DNA from: Notospermus geniculatus
Taxonomy: Eukaryota > Nemertea > Pilidiophora > Heteronemertea > Lineidae
Direction of reading: 5' to 3'
Assembly: GCA_002633025.1 (NCBI GenBank)
Contig: NMRB01000724.1
Location: 76,568-140,567, forward strand
Length of the DNA: 64,000 nucleotides
The notes beneath the pieces are model-generated. The model did not search any database. It was not told where the DNA came from and saw only the letters and a list, made by a program, of their open reading frames with translations. This document shows, one piece after another, positions 13,894 to 24,569 of this stretch (the first letter of the stretch is position 1; every line of letters begins with the position of its first letter). The translations under genes were made by a program, and so were the position numbers.

Positions 13894-14404
13894 AGCCTAG
13901 CGCACATCGACCTTGTGACTGGAAGCAACTACCGGCAAAATAGCGTTTCCAGCAACGGTGGGCAACTTGCGGCTGCAAGCAGCAGCAACTGATCTGATGT
14001 TCAAACAGGCCGATGTGCGCGCACCGGCAACGCTATTGCCGACCGTTTCTGCTAATTCTAGCCAGTTGCTCATGTTCTACTCATTGCCGACCGTTGCTTC
14101 GAGTTCTCTTCTGTCGCTTTCGATATCCACGCGCTAGCAATGAATTTCTTTTGTTTGTGGAGCACACCTGGTCATGTGGAGCACACCTAGTCATGTGACG
14201 GAATCCCGAGTGGTCCGATCAGAAGACATCGCCAATTTCCGTGTAGCATTCAGTACAGTTGCCTGTCTGATGTGCGCGCTCCAGATTGAAGACTGGATTG
14301 TGCCACTTGTTGCCGCAGTGAACCGATGTGCGTGGAACGCGTACATCGATAGCGACTGTTGCGGTTCAGTTGCTTCCAGTCGCAAGGTTGATGTACGCTA
14401 GGCT
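13894..14404. mobile_element. Harbinger-like MITE with TTA target duplication
   Basis: The ends AGCCTAGCGCACATCGACCT and, reverse complemented on the right, AGCCTAGCGTACATCAACCT continue as inverted repeats through CTTGTGACTGGAAGCAACT for about 40 bp. TTA occurs on both sides (13891-13893, 14405-14407). The element is 511 bp, GC-richer than its surroundings, and encodes nothing recognisable. A 3-bp TWA duplication suggests PIF/Harbinger. Confidence 0.8.
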
Positions 14405-14939
14405 TTATATAGGGCCTGTGTGATGCAATCGCATATTCAAAATGATACTTCTTTCAGTTGACCAGGAATCCATTAGATCCCATTAAACATCAGCACACAT
14501 TCACTTTGTTCTTAGATGAAACACCATGCACAGTCATGCATGACTGAATAATGAATAAAATGAGTGAGGACTAATGATACCAAGAGTTAAACTTGAGGAT
14601 GTCACTCGGGCAGATCTTTTAAGATTTGTCGTGATGAATGAATTAATAATCGGCACGTTGATGAAGATTTTCATTCAGATGGATTCGAAAAGAGGAGGAA
14701 AATTTCCCTCGCGTCTCATTGGTTATCACTGATGACATGTGAGTGAGCAGAGTGTGTCTCAGGACTAGTCAAACGAAAAATCCAACTGATTTATCATCAC
14801 AGAGTTAGAGCAGGAAAAAGAAAGTAGTTATCTTATACTGTAACATGCATGTCATGATGTCTTGGATTGACTTCTTTAGCTCTATCAAAAACCAAAATCA
14901 AAGCTATTTCAGGGGAGCATGCGTTTCATTATGCTGCAT

Positions 14940-15209
14940 CAGGCATGGATCCAGAGGGGGGTTTGGGGGATCGTGACCACCCTGCTCGTCACCACTGTTT
15001 TTGTTTGTCAATAATTTGCGACAATAAGCAAAAAAGCAAGAATCAAGCTTCTGTTTTGATACTGAGGTGCCAGGAAATCGCGTCTACGGCCTTCTAGATT
15101 TCAAAATTTTCCAGACCCCCCCATCGGCGTGGGTATCTTCAGCGCCCACCTGCAACCACTGCCTTCGGCAGCCCTGATCCCTCTGCCGAAAATCCTGGAT
15201 CCGCGCCTG
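14940..15209. mobile_element. MITE of the CAGGxxxGGATCCAG-ended family, copy 1
   Basis: The left end CAGGCATGGATCCAG and the right end (reverse complement CAGGCGCGGATCCAGG) form short inverted repeats. TGCAT directly flanks both ends. The same terminal words bound the element at 17753-17924, so this is a small family. The interior is non-coding with runs of G and C. Confidence 0.6.
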
Positions 15210-15589
15210 TGCATTTTGTGGAATTTGATCTGAGGACATGGACTTTCTGCAAGGCCTCTGGTAGATATACATGTCCACTCGCCAAAGAAAAAGATCTATA
15301 AGCAATGAGACGAAGAGAATTTCTGAGTAGGTGTTTCGTTGGCAATGCTCTGATCTAAATTTTATCTCTTTGGTTAACTAAATCTAAATCTGAAGTTTAC
15401 CTCTTGGTTAACTAAATCTAAATCTAAAGGTTAACTCTTTGGTCTATACTTATATTGTGCTGATAATAGTGAGGAAAAGGTTGAACTTGATGCCATTTTT
15501 GGAAGTCGGTGGTGTGAAGGGCTAAAAATATTGAGTTGAGAACCGAGCGCCAAATTCGGCATTATTGGTTCTATAGACAATATTGGGCG

Positions 15590-15756
15590 ATTTTAATGTA
15601 ATGCAGGAGGAAACCGGAGTGCCCGGAGAAAACCTGCGCTGTCAGAGAGAGTCGCCCTCTCTATCACATGAGACACGGACCCGACCGGGAATCGAACCCG
15701 CGACCTCAGAGGTGACAGCGCCGATGTTTCCATTGCGCCACTCTGACAGCCCAAAG
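15590..15756 (-). repeat. tRNA-derived SINE
   Basis: Read on the minus strand, the element begins GGGCTGTCAGAGTGGCGCAA. It has a polymerase III box A (TGGCGCAATGG, 15730-15740) and box B (GGGTTCGATTCCCGG, 15685-15699), with tRNA-like spacing. The body then carries a GGTTTTCTCCGGGCACTCCG segment. It is not a working tRNA: the acceptor stem is not closed. A short tandem GAAGGGCTTATGT repeat lies beside it at about 15752-15790. Confidence 0.75.
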
Positions 15757-15989
15757 GGCTTATGTGAAGGGCTTATGTGAAGGGCTTATGTGTTGTCGGT
15801 TGATACCACTGTTGATGGATTCCATTGGGCATAAGAGATTATATGAGAGCAGAAATCTACCTGACAGATGACAACTCATCTGCATGCAGATCCTGCCGTT
15901 CACATTTATCACGGTGTGAAATGGCTGTCTAATTAGACAATAGCATTAATTACCTTGTTATCTGTTTATTGCATTGGTACCCTAGGAGA

Positions 15990-16718
15990 TTACAAGCGAC
16001 CGGGAATGATTGACAAGTTTACGGTGGTCCTCTGACCATGAATGGTGAGATTATGAGATGATGAGTCAGAGGGCGCATCTGATTGTCTCTCACCGCCTGT
16101 TAATCTAACCAACTGTGCATATCCTTGAATGTGGTAGAAATCTTGATTTTCTGCCCACTGGGTGTCTGGTTGGAAATTAGAATGTGTCAAATTTGATTTT
16201 AGTGCAATTTTATCGTCACCTTGATCTAGTGCCGAATCTATTAAATTCTCTCTACAGTTTGATGCATATGCATTATCTGCAATTACATCTAATGTGCTTG
16301 AGGTTTTGAGTTTGAATGAATGGTCTTTGCTATCGGAGGATCTAACTGACAAGGTCATTGCTATCGGGGGATCTAACACAAGGTCACCTGGAAAAATGCC
16401 TACAAACAATTGCTGCTGCACTATGTTCATCATTGAATGATTATGGGATGGTTTTGATGCTGATCTACATCCCACTGCTGAAGCTTTTTCATCTTTTTGG
16501 AAATGAAATGTGTGGGACCGTAGCCTTAAAATGTTTTCGTTCAATGCTTTACATGTACTTAATCCATTTGGAATTGTGTACAGTGTTGGCCTACCATAAT
16601 TGCTTTGGGAGTAGAAAATAGCAACTTGGCTGATTTTGGCCTCTTGAATTTGTTCCACATGGCAAGGCCTGATTTGCTGGGGCCAATGATACTTGTGTAT
16701 TGAAGATCTCCAGTGCAT
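15990..16718 (-). other. Unrecognised 242-codon open frame inside the intron
   Basis: An uninterrupted ATG-started frame of 242 codons on the minus strand, antisense to the neurexin gene. It is long for DNA of this base composition: with about 6% stop codons per codon position, a frame this long is expected far less than once in 64 kb. The translated product is hydrophilic, rich in Ser, Asn and Gln, and has no signal peptide, membrane segment, zinc-binding pattern or catalytic motif that I can identify. The frame closes at a TAG about ten codons upstream of the ATG. I see no clear promoter or splice context. It may be a remnant of a transposable element or chance; I assign no function. Confidence 0.3.
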
Positions 16719-17752
16719 ATCTAGTTTGAGAGAAGATTTTATGAACTACAAATACAGCCAGTGCAAGTGATATGCTCAGTACCGCCGTCTGCGAACAACT
16801 GCTTGAACTCGGGTTGTACTTGTAACATCAACAACTTGAATTGAAATGAATGAACTGAGATGTTTGGAAAAGGCCAACAAACTGCTATACTGTACTTCGT
16901 AATAATCAGCAGTGACACCTATGACCCTTCATCACATGAGATATTGTAGGAAGTGCAGTGAGTCAGGCAGGCAGGATATAATTCCGTGATTCGCTGATGA
17001 CAACTTGAAGAATGATTTTATTGCTTAGGCAATGTCTGTGATGTTTGATTGTGGTACTAAATTGCCTTTGGAGTGGTCCCAAGAGAGTGGAATTAAACCA
17101 TTTTGAGTCTCAGCGACGCTACGTTCAACTCATGTCTGAAAATTAAAACATTCGCGTAGTTGGAATCGAAAGCAATAAATTATATCGTTCTTTAGAGACG
17201 TCATTATCGCTGCCATGTGAACTTTTTGTGGATTATCAGTGTATTTAGCTGTGCTCGACTGCACTAAATATGGAATATTAATGTCATTTGCATCAGTGAG
17301 ATTAACAACTTTTCTTGTTAGGTACATGTATTTTCCCTTTGATGGCATGATCAAGCAAATGGTAAAAAAGATAATTTATAACATATTGATGGACAATAAA
17401 GTATCAAGGACTTGTGTTTTTGGGTGGTTTAATTCACAATGTCAATCATGAAAGTCTGAGTTTTTTTAATCGTTTTCTATTAAAATTAAGGCACAGTAAT
17501 TTGAAGACCCATCTTGAAATATCAAGCTCTCACCTTTAGGCGTAGGTGACATCAATACATGGTTTGCAGTTGGAATGAGTTGGAATTGGATGGGCGACAC
17601 AAAAAAAGGCTCAGGCTGTGGTCTTCTGCCCGTGCTATGATCATCACATATCACCAATTCCCTGGATATTCTAATGTATTCAGTGCAGCGGGTGGGCTGT
17701 GAGACTGGCGCCGGGAATGTCCTTGAACACCTGGTCATTACTACTCATGTTA

Positions 17753-17924
17753 CAGGGGCGGATCCAGGATCTCTGGAAAGAGGGGTACACACCACATCAA
17801 AATTCACGGTCAATTTCAAATATTTTTCTCAAACTACAAATTTTCCCAGTCAGTTTCAAAGATTTTTGACAAAAAAGAGGGTGTGCACCGGGTAGGCCTA
17901 TACCCCCCCTTGGATCCGCACCTG
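17753..17924. mobile_element. MITE of the CAGGxxxGGATCCAG-ended family, copy 2
   Basis: The left end CAGGGGCGGATCCAGG and the right end (reverse complement CAGGTGCGGATCCAAGG) are inverted repeats. The element is 172 bp and non-coding. Ends match the copy at 14940-15209. Confidence 0.65.
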
Positions 17925-19183
17925 CGTTAGTAATACACTTCTGCTGATTGTACTAAAATTCCCTCAGTCGCTGATCCTTCATGTATAGATGACAATCAAC
18001 TTCTATAATTGACCTGCTACTTGTACAGCTTCTGGGACATCAGATGGCACTACGTTAGGGTGCACAGTTCCATGACCACTTTAGAGATGGCGACACCATT
18101 CGCCCATCACCGACTGGAAAATCTGGCTTCATGTTCAGTATCATACATGTAGATGTGAAAAATACTATTAATTGAGTGAAAAAATAATAACAATCAGTTG
18201 TTTTATGGTAAGGTCATTTGCAAACTTGAAGCAAACGTGACCACCTCAATTTTCAGCTACTTTGGAAAATAGGATGGAGGAGGTGTGAAGTCTCTTGGCT
18301 GACTGTACTAAAAGGATCATGTGCGTGTCAACACTAATGCCATCTACGTTTACATGATAGAACAACTCGGAGCTCTTATGCTGCAGTCTATTGTTCATCA
18401 AAGAATCACATCATAAGAGGTTCTTGGAACACTATAATCCACTGGCAATATATTATCGATGATGCCAAATCAAGAATACAAGATTCAGTGCTGCTCTTGC
18501 CGAGGATGGGATGGGTGGGGTGGGGGGTTGGAGTAGGGAATTAGGCCTAAAGTATAGTGGGGGTCGGGCTCTGTCCTTGCAAATGTAACAATTTCATCTT
18601 CTTGATGTTAGTTAGATTCCTGCTCATTGACCCCCCCCCCCCCCCGAATTTCCTCCCTTCCCATGAGTGTTCCCAGTTTGTTTTTCCCCAAATCATTCGT
18701 TTCCCCTCGTCCTCTTTATATCAGTCAATACAGATTTTTATTAGTGCGTTTTTATTTTTTCGCCACAAGGAGCTTTAGTGATTTCTGTGCAGTGTTATAG
18801 TACTAATAGCTTTTCTCTCATCATTTCAGTATTTACTTGTGGGCGTGTTTTTTGCCTATAGCTCTCTGTGTTTTTATCAATGTCTTGTGATAACAAATAA
18901 AAAACATAAAATTTTCAGGGTTATTCAGATTACCAAACACAAAGGTCTGCTCTGTGACTTTGGTTCTGACAGACAATTCATTGTGATGCATTTGTGTAAA
19001 TGAGATAGCAAGAACTAGGTGGTCTTTAAAGGTGGGGTTGGATCTCAAATAAAAAGGTAATGGGCATTGGGTATATCACGAGGCCAACCTAAATGTGAAA
19101 TATCCTCAGGAAAGAGCGAATTTATTGATAAGCTTTATACAAAGTACCTGGTATTAAGAACAAAATATATGTGTTCTTTTCAG

Positions 19184-19339
19184 ATTCGGGTGTCTGTCGA
19201 CGGTATTGAGAAAACAGGGACAACATCTGGCGAATACAAGATGCTTTCAAGCAACATCCTGTATGTGGCAGGCAGCCCGAATACTGGAGACCTCCCGGGT
19301 TCGAGGATAAGGAACAACTTCAAGGGATGCATGAAAAAT
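19184..19339 (+). CDS. NRXN: Neurexin exon, C-terminal part of LNS domain 2
   Basis: A 156-bp exon (52 codons, phase 0 at both ends) that reads IRVSVDGIEKTGTTSGEY, then a YVAGSPNTGDLPGS stretch, and ends NNFKGCMKN. It joins in frame to the exon at 4060-4223. The acceptor is TGTTCTTTTCAG ending at 19183; the donor is AAT/GTAAGA at 19340. The ISVDG-like strand, the GGSP-type loop and the F-x-G-C motif are the end of a neurexin LNS2 domain; the Cys of GCMKN should pair with the Cys of FGICED in the next exon, as in other LNS domains. The preceding 15-kb intron sits at the place where vertebrate neurexins have alternative splice site 2. The open frame runs upstream into the intron from about 19067, but the acceptor and domain homology place the exon start at 19184. 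Confidence 0.93.
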
Positions 19340-19509
19340 GTAAGATTTCCTTTTCATTTCAGCATCACCAATTTGGAGTATCTAATCCATCTATTCCCTT
19401 TCCCCATTATACCAACATTCTGATGTCATTTAGTCAGTGCTTCTAAGGATAGATGGACACACTAGTCAACTCTGTCATGTATTTGGTAACTATTTTGTTG
19501 TGACAGTGA

Positions 19510-19798
19510 CATTTTGGTTCCCTCAGTCACCGCTAGGTTGAAAGGTGACTTCGGTAGCGACCGTCATTTTGTTTGAGACTCATTATCATAATTTGGGGAT
19601 TCCCTTGTCACATGTCTGACATCCTGCCAATCGGCCATGTTGACATTTTCTGAGCACGTGGGTTTGTTTGGGATTCCCCCATTCTAATGAGGTCATTCTG
19701 TTTCTAAAAATAGCATCGGGGCGAAAAATTCGCCCCGAAGATGGCGGCCGCTACCGAAGTCACCTTTCAACCTAGCGGTGACTGAGGGAACCAAAATG
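19510..19798. mobile_element. Mutator-like MITE with perfect 50-bp inverted repeats and 9-bp target duplication
   Basis: The first 50 bases, starting CATTTTGGTTCCCTCAG, are exactly repeated in inverse at the right end. The 9-mer TGACAGTGA flanks it on both sides (19501-19509 and 19799-19807). The length is 289 bp. Identical terminal repeats and a perfect target duplication point to a recent insertion. No coding capacity. Confidence 0.88.
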
Positions 19799-20510
19799 TG
19801 ACAGTGAAAGCAGAGCCAGACAGATTTGGCTTAACGAAGGCCCCTAAATCCCACGCAAGATGTTGGTCACATTTTGATTTTGCAGAAATGTTAATTCAGA
19901 TATAATTATTTCTCATTTCCTCAGTTACTAGTACATATTCCCACAATATTTTGAGATGTTCAATGTTCGCCTCAGAGTTTTGGTTCATGGCTCAAAGGAT
20001 AGATGGCAGTGGCATTACTAGTTCATGCCTCTTTAGATGTTGAAGCAAGGGATAACTTTCTGGTTATCATCAGCTGTTTCTATAATTCACTGACCATTGT
20101 CAATTGCACTGTCAGATTGAGTTACATTTGATGTTGATCTGCACTGGAAATCAGGGCCCCGATTCATAAAAGAAGGTAAATCTCAGTAGGGCAATCATAC
20201 CACACCGCCCAGTCAGTGTTTTGACGTGGCAGAATTATCGGTAGACCATTCTTTGCTCCACGAATCCTCTGGGGAGGTTCGGTGTTGAATGTGACGTCCT
20301 GCAAATTTGATCGCACGTGGGATGCAGATGCTGGCGTCTGAAGTATGAATCGAGCATTAGACTGTCCTTGTTTCATTCAAAAGATTATGAATATTGAAAA
20401 TCTGACCACTGCGGTATTCTGACAGCTGCTTGTTCTCTGATGGTGTGAATTGGTGATATGTCAAACAACTAGTCATGAAGTCTTGGATACACTAAAAAAA
20501 CCATGCCCTA

Positions 20511-20740
20511 TAGAGCTTGAGCCGCGGCTCATTATGACGTCACGTTTGACCTGCAGTCCGCCATGCTGCCGGTCAACGACAAAGTGCGCCACGTGCAAAT
20601 CGCGTCATAGTTGAAGACGCAACACTCCACTTGCGCTGACAACAAACTGCACCACGTGGGTCGCCGACGTCATTTGACGTCAGTTTGACCGGCAAGATGG
20701 CAGATTTTTTCGTGATGACGTCATCGGCTCGAGCTCTATA
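20511..20740. mobile_element. MITE with TATAGAGCT ends
   Basis: The left end TAGAGCTTGAGCCG and the right end (reverse complement TAGAGCTCGAGCCGATGACG) are inverted repeats, and TGACGTCA words recur inside. TA occurs at both borders. It is GC-rich compared with flanking DNA and about 230 bp long. Confidence 0.65.
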
Positions 20741-20784
20741 TCATATGGCGAGGGAATTTAGAGACAATTGTATTGTATTTCTAC

Positions 20785-20999
20785 AATGTCGGCATCACAA
20801 CAGGAAAAGGTCTCTCCTCCTTTCAACACTCAAGTAAAGTGTGGGAATGACTCTTTCATTGTTTTTCCTCAAAAGAGCATCCAAATTTAACATACTTTGT
20901 ACTTAATTCCTCAGTATAGGATTTCTGAAATATTCTTTCCTAGTATACCATGGTGCAAATACCAAGTACTTTGATTTTATTTCTCATGTGTATATTGAA
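20785..20999 (-). repeat. Inverted copy of the repeat at 23053-23247
   Basis: This segment is the reverse complement, with a few differences, of the right part of each 393-bp unit at 22857-23642. Shared landmarks are ATGGTGCAAATACCAAGTAC and TCATTGTTTTTCCTCAAAAG. The match to the second unit continues through GACATTGTAGAAA at its outer edge. It could base-pair with the downstream copies in the pre-mRNA. Confidence 0.85.
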
Positions 21000-21472
21000 T
21001 CATTCTACTCCTGAACTGTACGATGCAGGATGTTCTATTGAACAATTATCCAAGAGGAATGCCTCTCCATTGATTTCCTTCTCGGACAGCTCATATTACA
21101 GAATGTGAAACAAGCCCCTACATGTATGAACACGTTTCCAATAAAGCTCAGAGTATCTTTGTTGTCTATGGCCATCCTGGCAATCATTCCCTACGTCATT
21201 GGATACCCTGATTTGATCAGATTGGACCAATAAATCAATGGGCGTCCTTTGTCTTAGAATTAGTGACACACATTGGCGGAGCTGTGTGTGCTCATGAGAG
21301 AGATATGTGGTGGTGCAGTTTGAGTTCTCATGGTCTCCTATTGGTAAAATCTGCTGTGGCTACTTTTCTGTGTTGGTATTGATTCGTTGCCTTATCTGTT
21401 CTTTTGCACTAAATTGACAAGTCACCATTTTGTAATTGATCTTGACCTTCATACTGATTTGTTTGATCTGTC

Positions 21473-22012
21473 GACCATTGGCTCATTGGCTCATCTACAT
21501 GTACCAAATATGTTATCCATTGGCTCATCTTCCAAATATCTTGACCATTGGCGAGTGTCTACCAAATATCTTGACCATTGGCTCACCTACCAAATGTCTT
21601 CACCATTGGCTCATCTGCAAAATATCTTGACCATTTGCTCATCTACCAAATATCTTGACCATTGCCTCATCTACCAAATATCTTGACCATTGCCTCATCT
21701 ACCAAATATCTTGACCATTGGCTCATCTACCAAATATCTTGACCATTGCCTCATCTACCAAATATCTTGACCACTGCCTCACCTACCAAATATCTTGACC
21801 ATTGGCTCATCTACCAAATATCTTGACCATAGCCAATTGGCTCATCTGAAAAATATCTTGACCATTGGTTCATTGGTCCAAATATGTTGTCCATTGGCTC
21901 ATCTACCAAATATTTTGACAGTGGCTCATGTGTCTACCAAATATCTTGACCATTGGCTCATCCACCAAATATCTTGACCATTGGCGCATCTACCAAATGC
22001 CTTGACCATTTT
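21473..22012 (+). repeat. Minisatellite, 28-bp unit, about 18 copies
   Basis: Tandem units built of CCATTGGCTCATCTACC followed by AAATATCTTGA, with small insertions in several copies (for example near 21481, 21827 and 21927). The 28-bp period is not a multiple of three, so the repetitive open frames across it are by-products. Confidence 0.95.
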
Positions 22013-22493
22013 GTTTTTCGTTGCGTGCCCATCTGAAAAGTATTGAATCAACTCTTAATGGCTTCAAAGTAGTTAAGTAGGTTATGAGAAACGTCACTTT
22101 GAATGATCACCCTTGATATCATGAACATTTTTGCCATGAACTTCTACGACTTCACTGAGGTACTTTGTGGACTTGACCTAGAATGATTTACAGTTCAAGG
22201 GTTTCAAATAATGACAAAAATCACTGATGACATCTGTCGTTGAAACCCGGGAAATGTTAATCCCTATGGGTGAGTAAGATGGCGATAACTTTGTCAGAAC
22301 ATTATTGAAAATGTCGTGATCAATTATGCCATGACCACATTGGTGGGGACCATGGTTGATATTGGTTTGGTTATTATGACTTCCATGGGGAAGAAAAACT
22401 ATGTCTTTGGTAAATATAAACCTGGAAAGACATCTTACCATGGTGTTGAAGGTGTGTCCAGGAAATTTTCCTGAAAACTAAGGCTCTATTTTC

Positions 22494-22692
22494 TATAGAG
22501 GCCTTGCAATGACGTCATCCTGGCGGCCATGCTGAGGGGCAAGTGGGCAGAGGTGTGAGCTGACCGTGACGTGGCCTGCGTGAAGTGCGCGACGCCAGTG
22601 TTTGACGTAACGTCATTGGGACATTTCGCTGCCCCTCTGCAGTATGTGCCCCCCAGCATGGCGGCTTGTGACGTCATTTGCAAGGCCTCTAT
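22494..22692. mobile_element. MITE with TAGAGGCCTTGCA ends
   Basis: The left end TAGAGGCCTTGCAATGACGT and the right end (reverse complement TAGAGGCCTTGCAAATGACG) pair over about 45 bp, including TGGCGGCCATGCTG and CAGCATGGCGGC. The length is about 199 bp. It resembles the element at 20511-20740 in its TATAGAG start and TGACGTCA words, so they may be related. Confidence 0.72.
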
Positions 22693-22856
22693 TGGAGTTG
22701 CTGTCAGTTGATGTCCGTATAAGAATTTACAGGTACCAGAGAAATGCTCATGAGATTTGACTAGTCATGTCTAAGCGAGAGCCAAATTACCCCCTGCAAG
22801 TTACGTGCATCAACAGGATTCCACTGTTAGAATCAAATTTTTGTGCTCAATAGAAA

Positions 22857-23642
22857 TGTAAACATACTTCCCATAGCTTATGCCTGCGATGCTGTCAGGT
22901 GTGCAACAAATCTTCACCTCTAGTGCCAAGAACACCAAAGGGACGATGGGGTCTCTCTTTGTCAGATAGATTTTTACAAAGAGAACCCACCCTCTTTCAT
23001 GTTATTTGCCATCTACACTTTCTTTGTAAAAAAACTTTTAAAAAGAAAGCTTTACATGAGAAATAAAATCAAAGTACTTGGTATTTGCACCATGGTGTAT
23101 AGGAAAGAATATTTCAGAAATACTGAGGAAACTACAAAGTATGTTATTTGGATGCTCTTTTGAGGAAAAACAATGAAAGAATGTCATTCCCACACTTACT
23201 TCAGTGTTGAAAGGACGAGAGACCTTTTACTGGTGTGATGCTGACATAATGTAAACATACTTCTCATAGCCTGCCTGCACAGCAGGTGTACTGTAACAAG
23301 TCTTCACCTCTCCTGCCAAGAACACCAAAGGTACGATGGGCCTCTCTTTGTCAAATAGATATTTTTACAAAGAGAAACCCATTGCTCTTTCATGTTATTT
23401 GCCATCTACACTTTCTTTGTAAAAAAACTTTTAAAAAGAAAGCTTTACATGAGAAATAAAATCAAAGTACTTGGTATTTGCACCATGGTGTATAGGAAAG
23501 AATATTTCAGAAATACTGAGGAAAGTACAAAGTATGTTATTTGGATGCTCTTTTGAGGAAAAACAATGAAAGAATGTCATTCCCACACTTACTTCAGTGT
23601 TGAAAGGACGAGAGACCTTTTACTGGTGTGATGCTGACATTG
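22857..23642 (+). repeat. Tandem pair of 393-bp units
   Basis: Two direct copies start with TGTAAACATACTTC at 22857 and 23250. The second halves are almost identical; the first halves differ by small indels. No coding potential is evident. A third, inverted and partial copy is at 20785-20999. Confidence 0.9.
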
Positions 23643-24126
23643 TAGAAAAAAATACGGTACTCCATGGAATTTAAATTCTCTTTGAAAAAATATAGCGAGT
23701 TAGAAACATTTTCAGACGTGATTTAATGAGATTGTTTCACACGTTGCAAAGACGAGCGTATCTTTTGAAGTGCAATTGAGTCAGTAGACATGAATGCTTA
23801 AGAAAGTTGCAGAAAGTTGTAAGCAGATGTCTCTTTTTATCGCTCAGTTGGATCATGATAACTATGAAAAATGCCTCAGTGATGAATTGCAATTTTGCCG
23901 GTGGCAAATTGTTCAGGTTACTCAAGTGGCACTATCATTTGGTGAAATGAGCTGGGTGACATGTCATTTGAGCAAGACACCTTGAAGAATCGTTTTTTTT
24001 CAAAAGACAGCCTTGTACTTTAGATGACATATTGGTTTTCACTTTCTGTACATTCAGAACTGGCCAGTCTTATTCTGTTGAATCCCTTTGATGTGCCCCT
24101 TCATGACCCTTTACATTGTAGCCTTC

Positions 24127-24569
24127 AGGGGCTTACAGGTCGACATTGCGTCTTGAAGTAACTCGACGGATCCATCGCAGATCAAAAAACCACCACACGC
24201 AGGTACATTTTAGCGATTGAGAGGAACTCGGAGCAACTGGCAGTACCTCGAACAAGCACGCTCACGTCGACGGCGCATCTTCCATGCCCTCGGTCCATTC
24301 CTACTGCCGCTGTTTTCTTTTTTCGGTGTACGTCACATGATTTTCAATGAAATATTCCCATTCAAGCAACTGATCAGTCGCAAGCAGGCGCAGGTCGACA
24401 GATCTGAGTGGAACTGGAGACAACTAGTCGCCGAAAAGTAGAACATGGAGACGCACTGGCGCACTCAGGTCGACAAAATCGGCAACTGATCAGTCACTCC
24501 GAGTTGCTTCCATCGCCGGAAATCCAGTTGCCGCGAGTTGCTTCAAGACGCAATGACCTGTAAGCCCCT
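24127..24569. mobile_element. MITE with AGGGGCTTACAGGTC ends
   Basis: The left end AGGGGCTTACAGGTC continues into CATTGCGTCTTGAAG; the right end has the same words in reverse complement. The element is about 443 bp. In copy B of the duplication only its left 70 bp remain (from about 28452). In general layout it resembles the Harbinger-like element at 13894, but its target duplication is ambiguous (TTTA-like). Confidence 0.75.

Larger units (their letters stand above)
4224..19183 (+). other. Neurexin intron of 14,960 bp at the splice-site-2 position
   Basis: Phase-0 intron from the donor GTGGGT to the acceptor TTTTCAG. It contains the elements listed separately (6994-7145, 7819-8021, 10790-10991, 12217-12585, 13894-14404, 14940-15209, 15590-15756, 17753-17924) and an unrecognised open frame at 15990-16718. 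The stretches 4224-6990, 7148-7818, 8022-10785, 10996-12207, 12595-13890, 14408-14939, 16719-17752 and 17925-19183 show nothing I can name beyond a poly-C run near 18631-18645, a short TAAATCTAAATCT repeat near 15370-15430 and a fragment near 19027-19052 that resembles one end of the TTAA element at 10790. I did not find a convincing small cassette exon, but one of 20-60 bases could be missed by eye. Confidence 0.8.

Noticed and set aside
21387-21977. Repetitive frames with TKYLDHW units
   Set aside because: The 28-bp unit is not a multiple of three, so the frame changes between units; a minisatellite artefact.
21473-22012. CRISPR-like array of 28-bp repeats
   Set aside because: Units are head to tail without unique spacers and the DNA is eukaryotic; this is a minisatellite.
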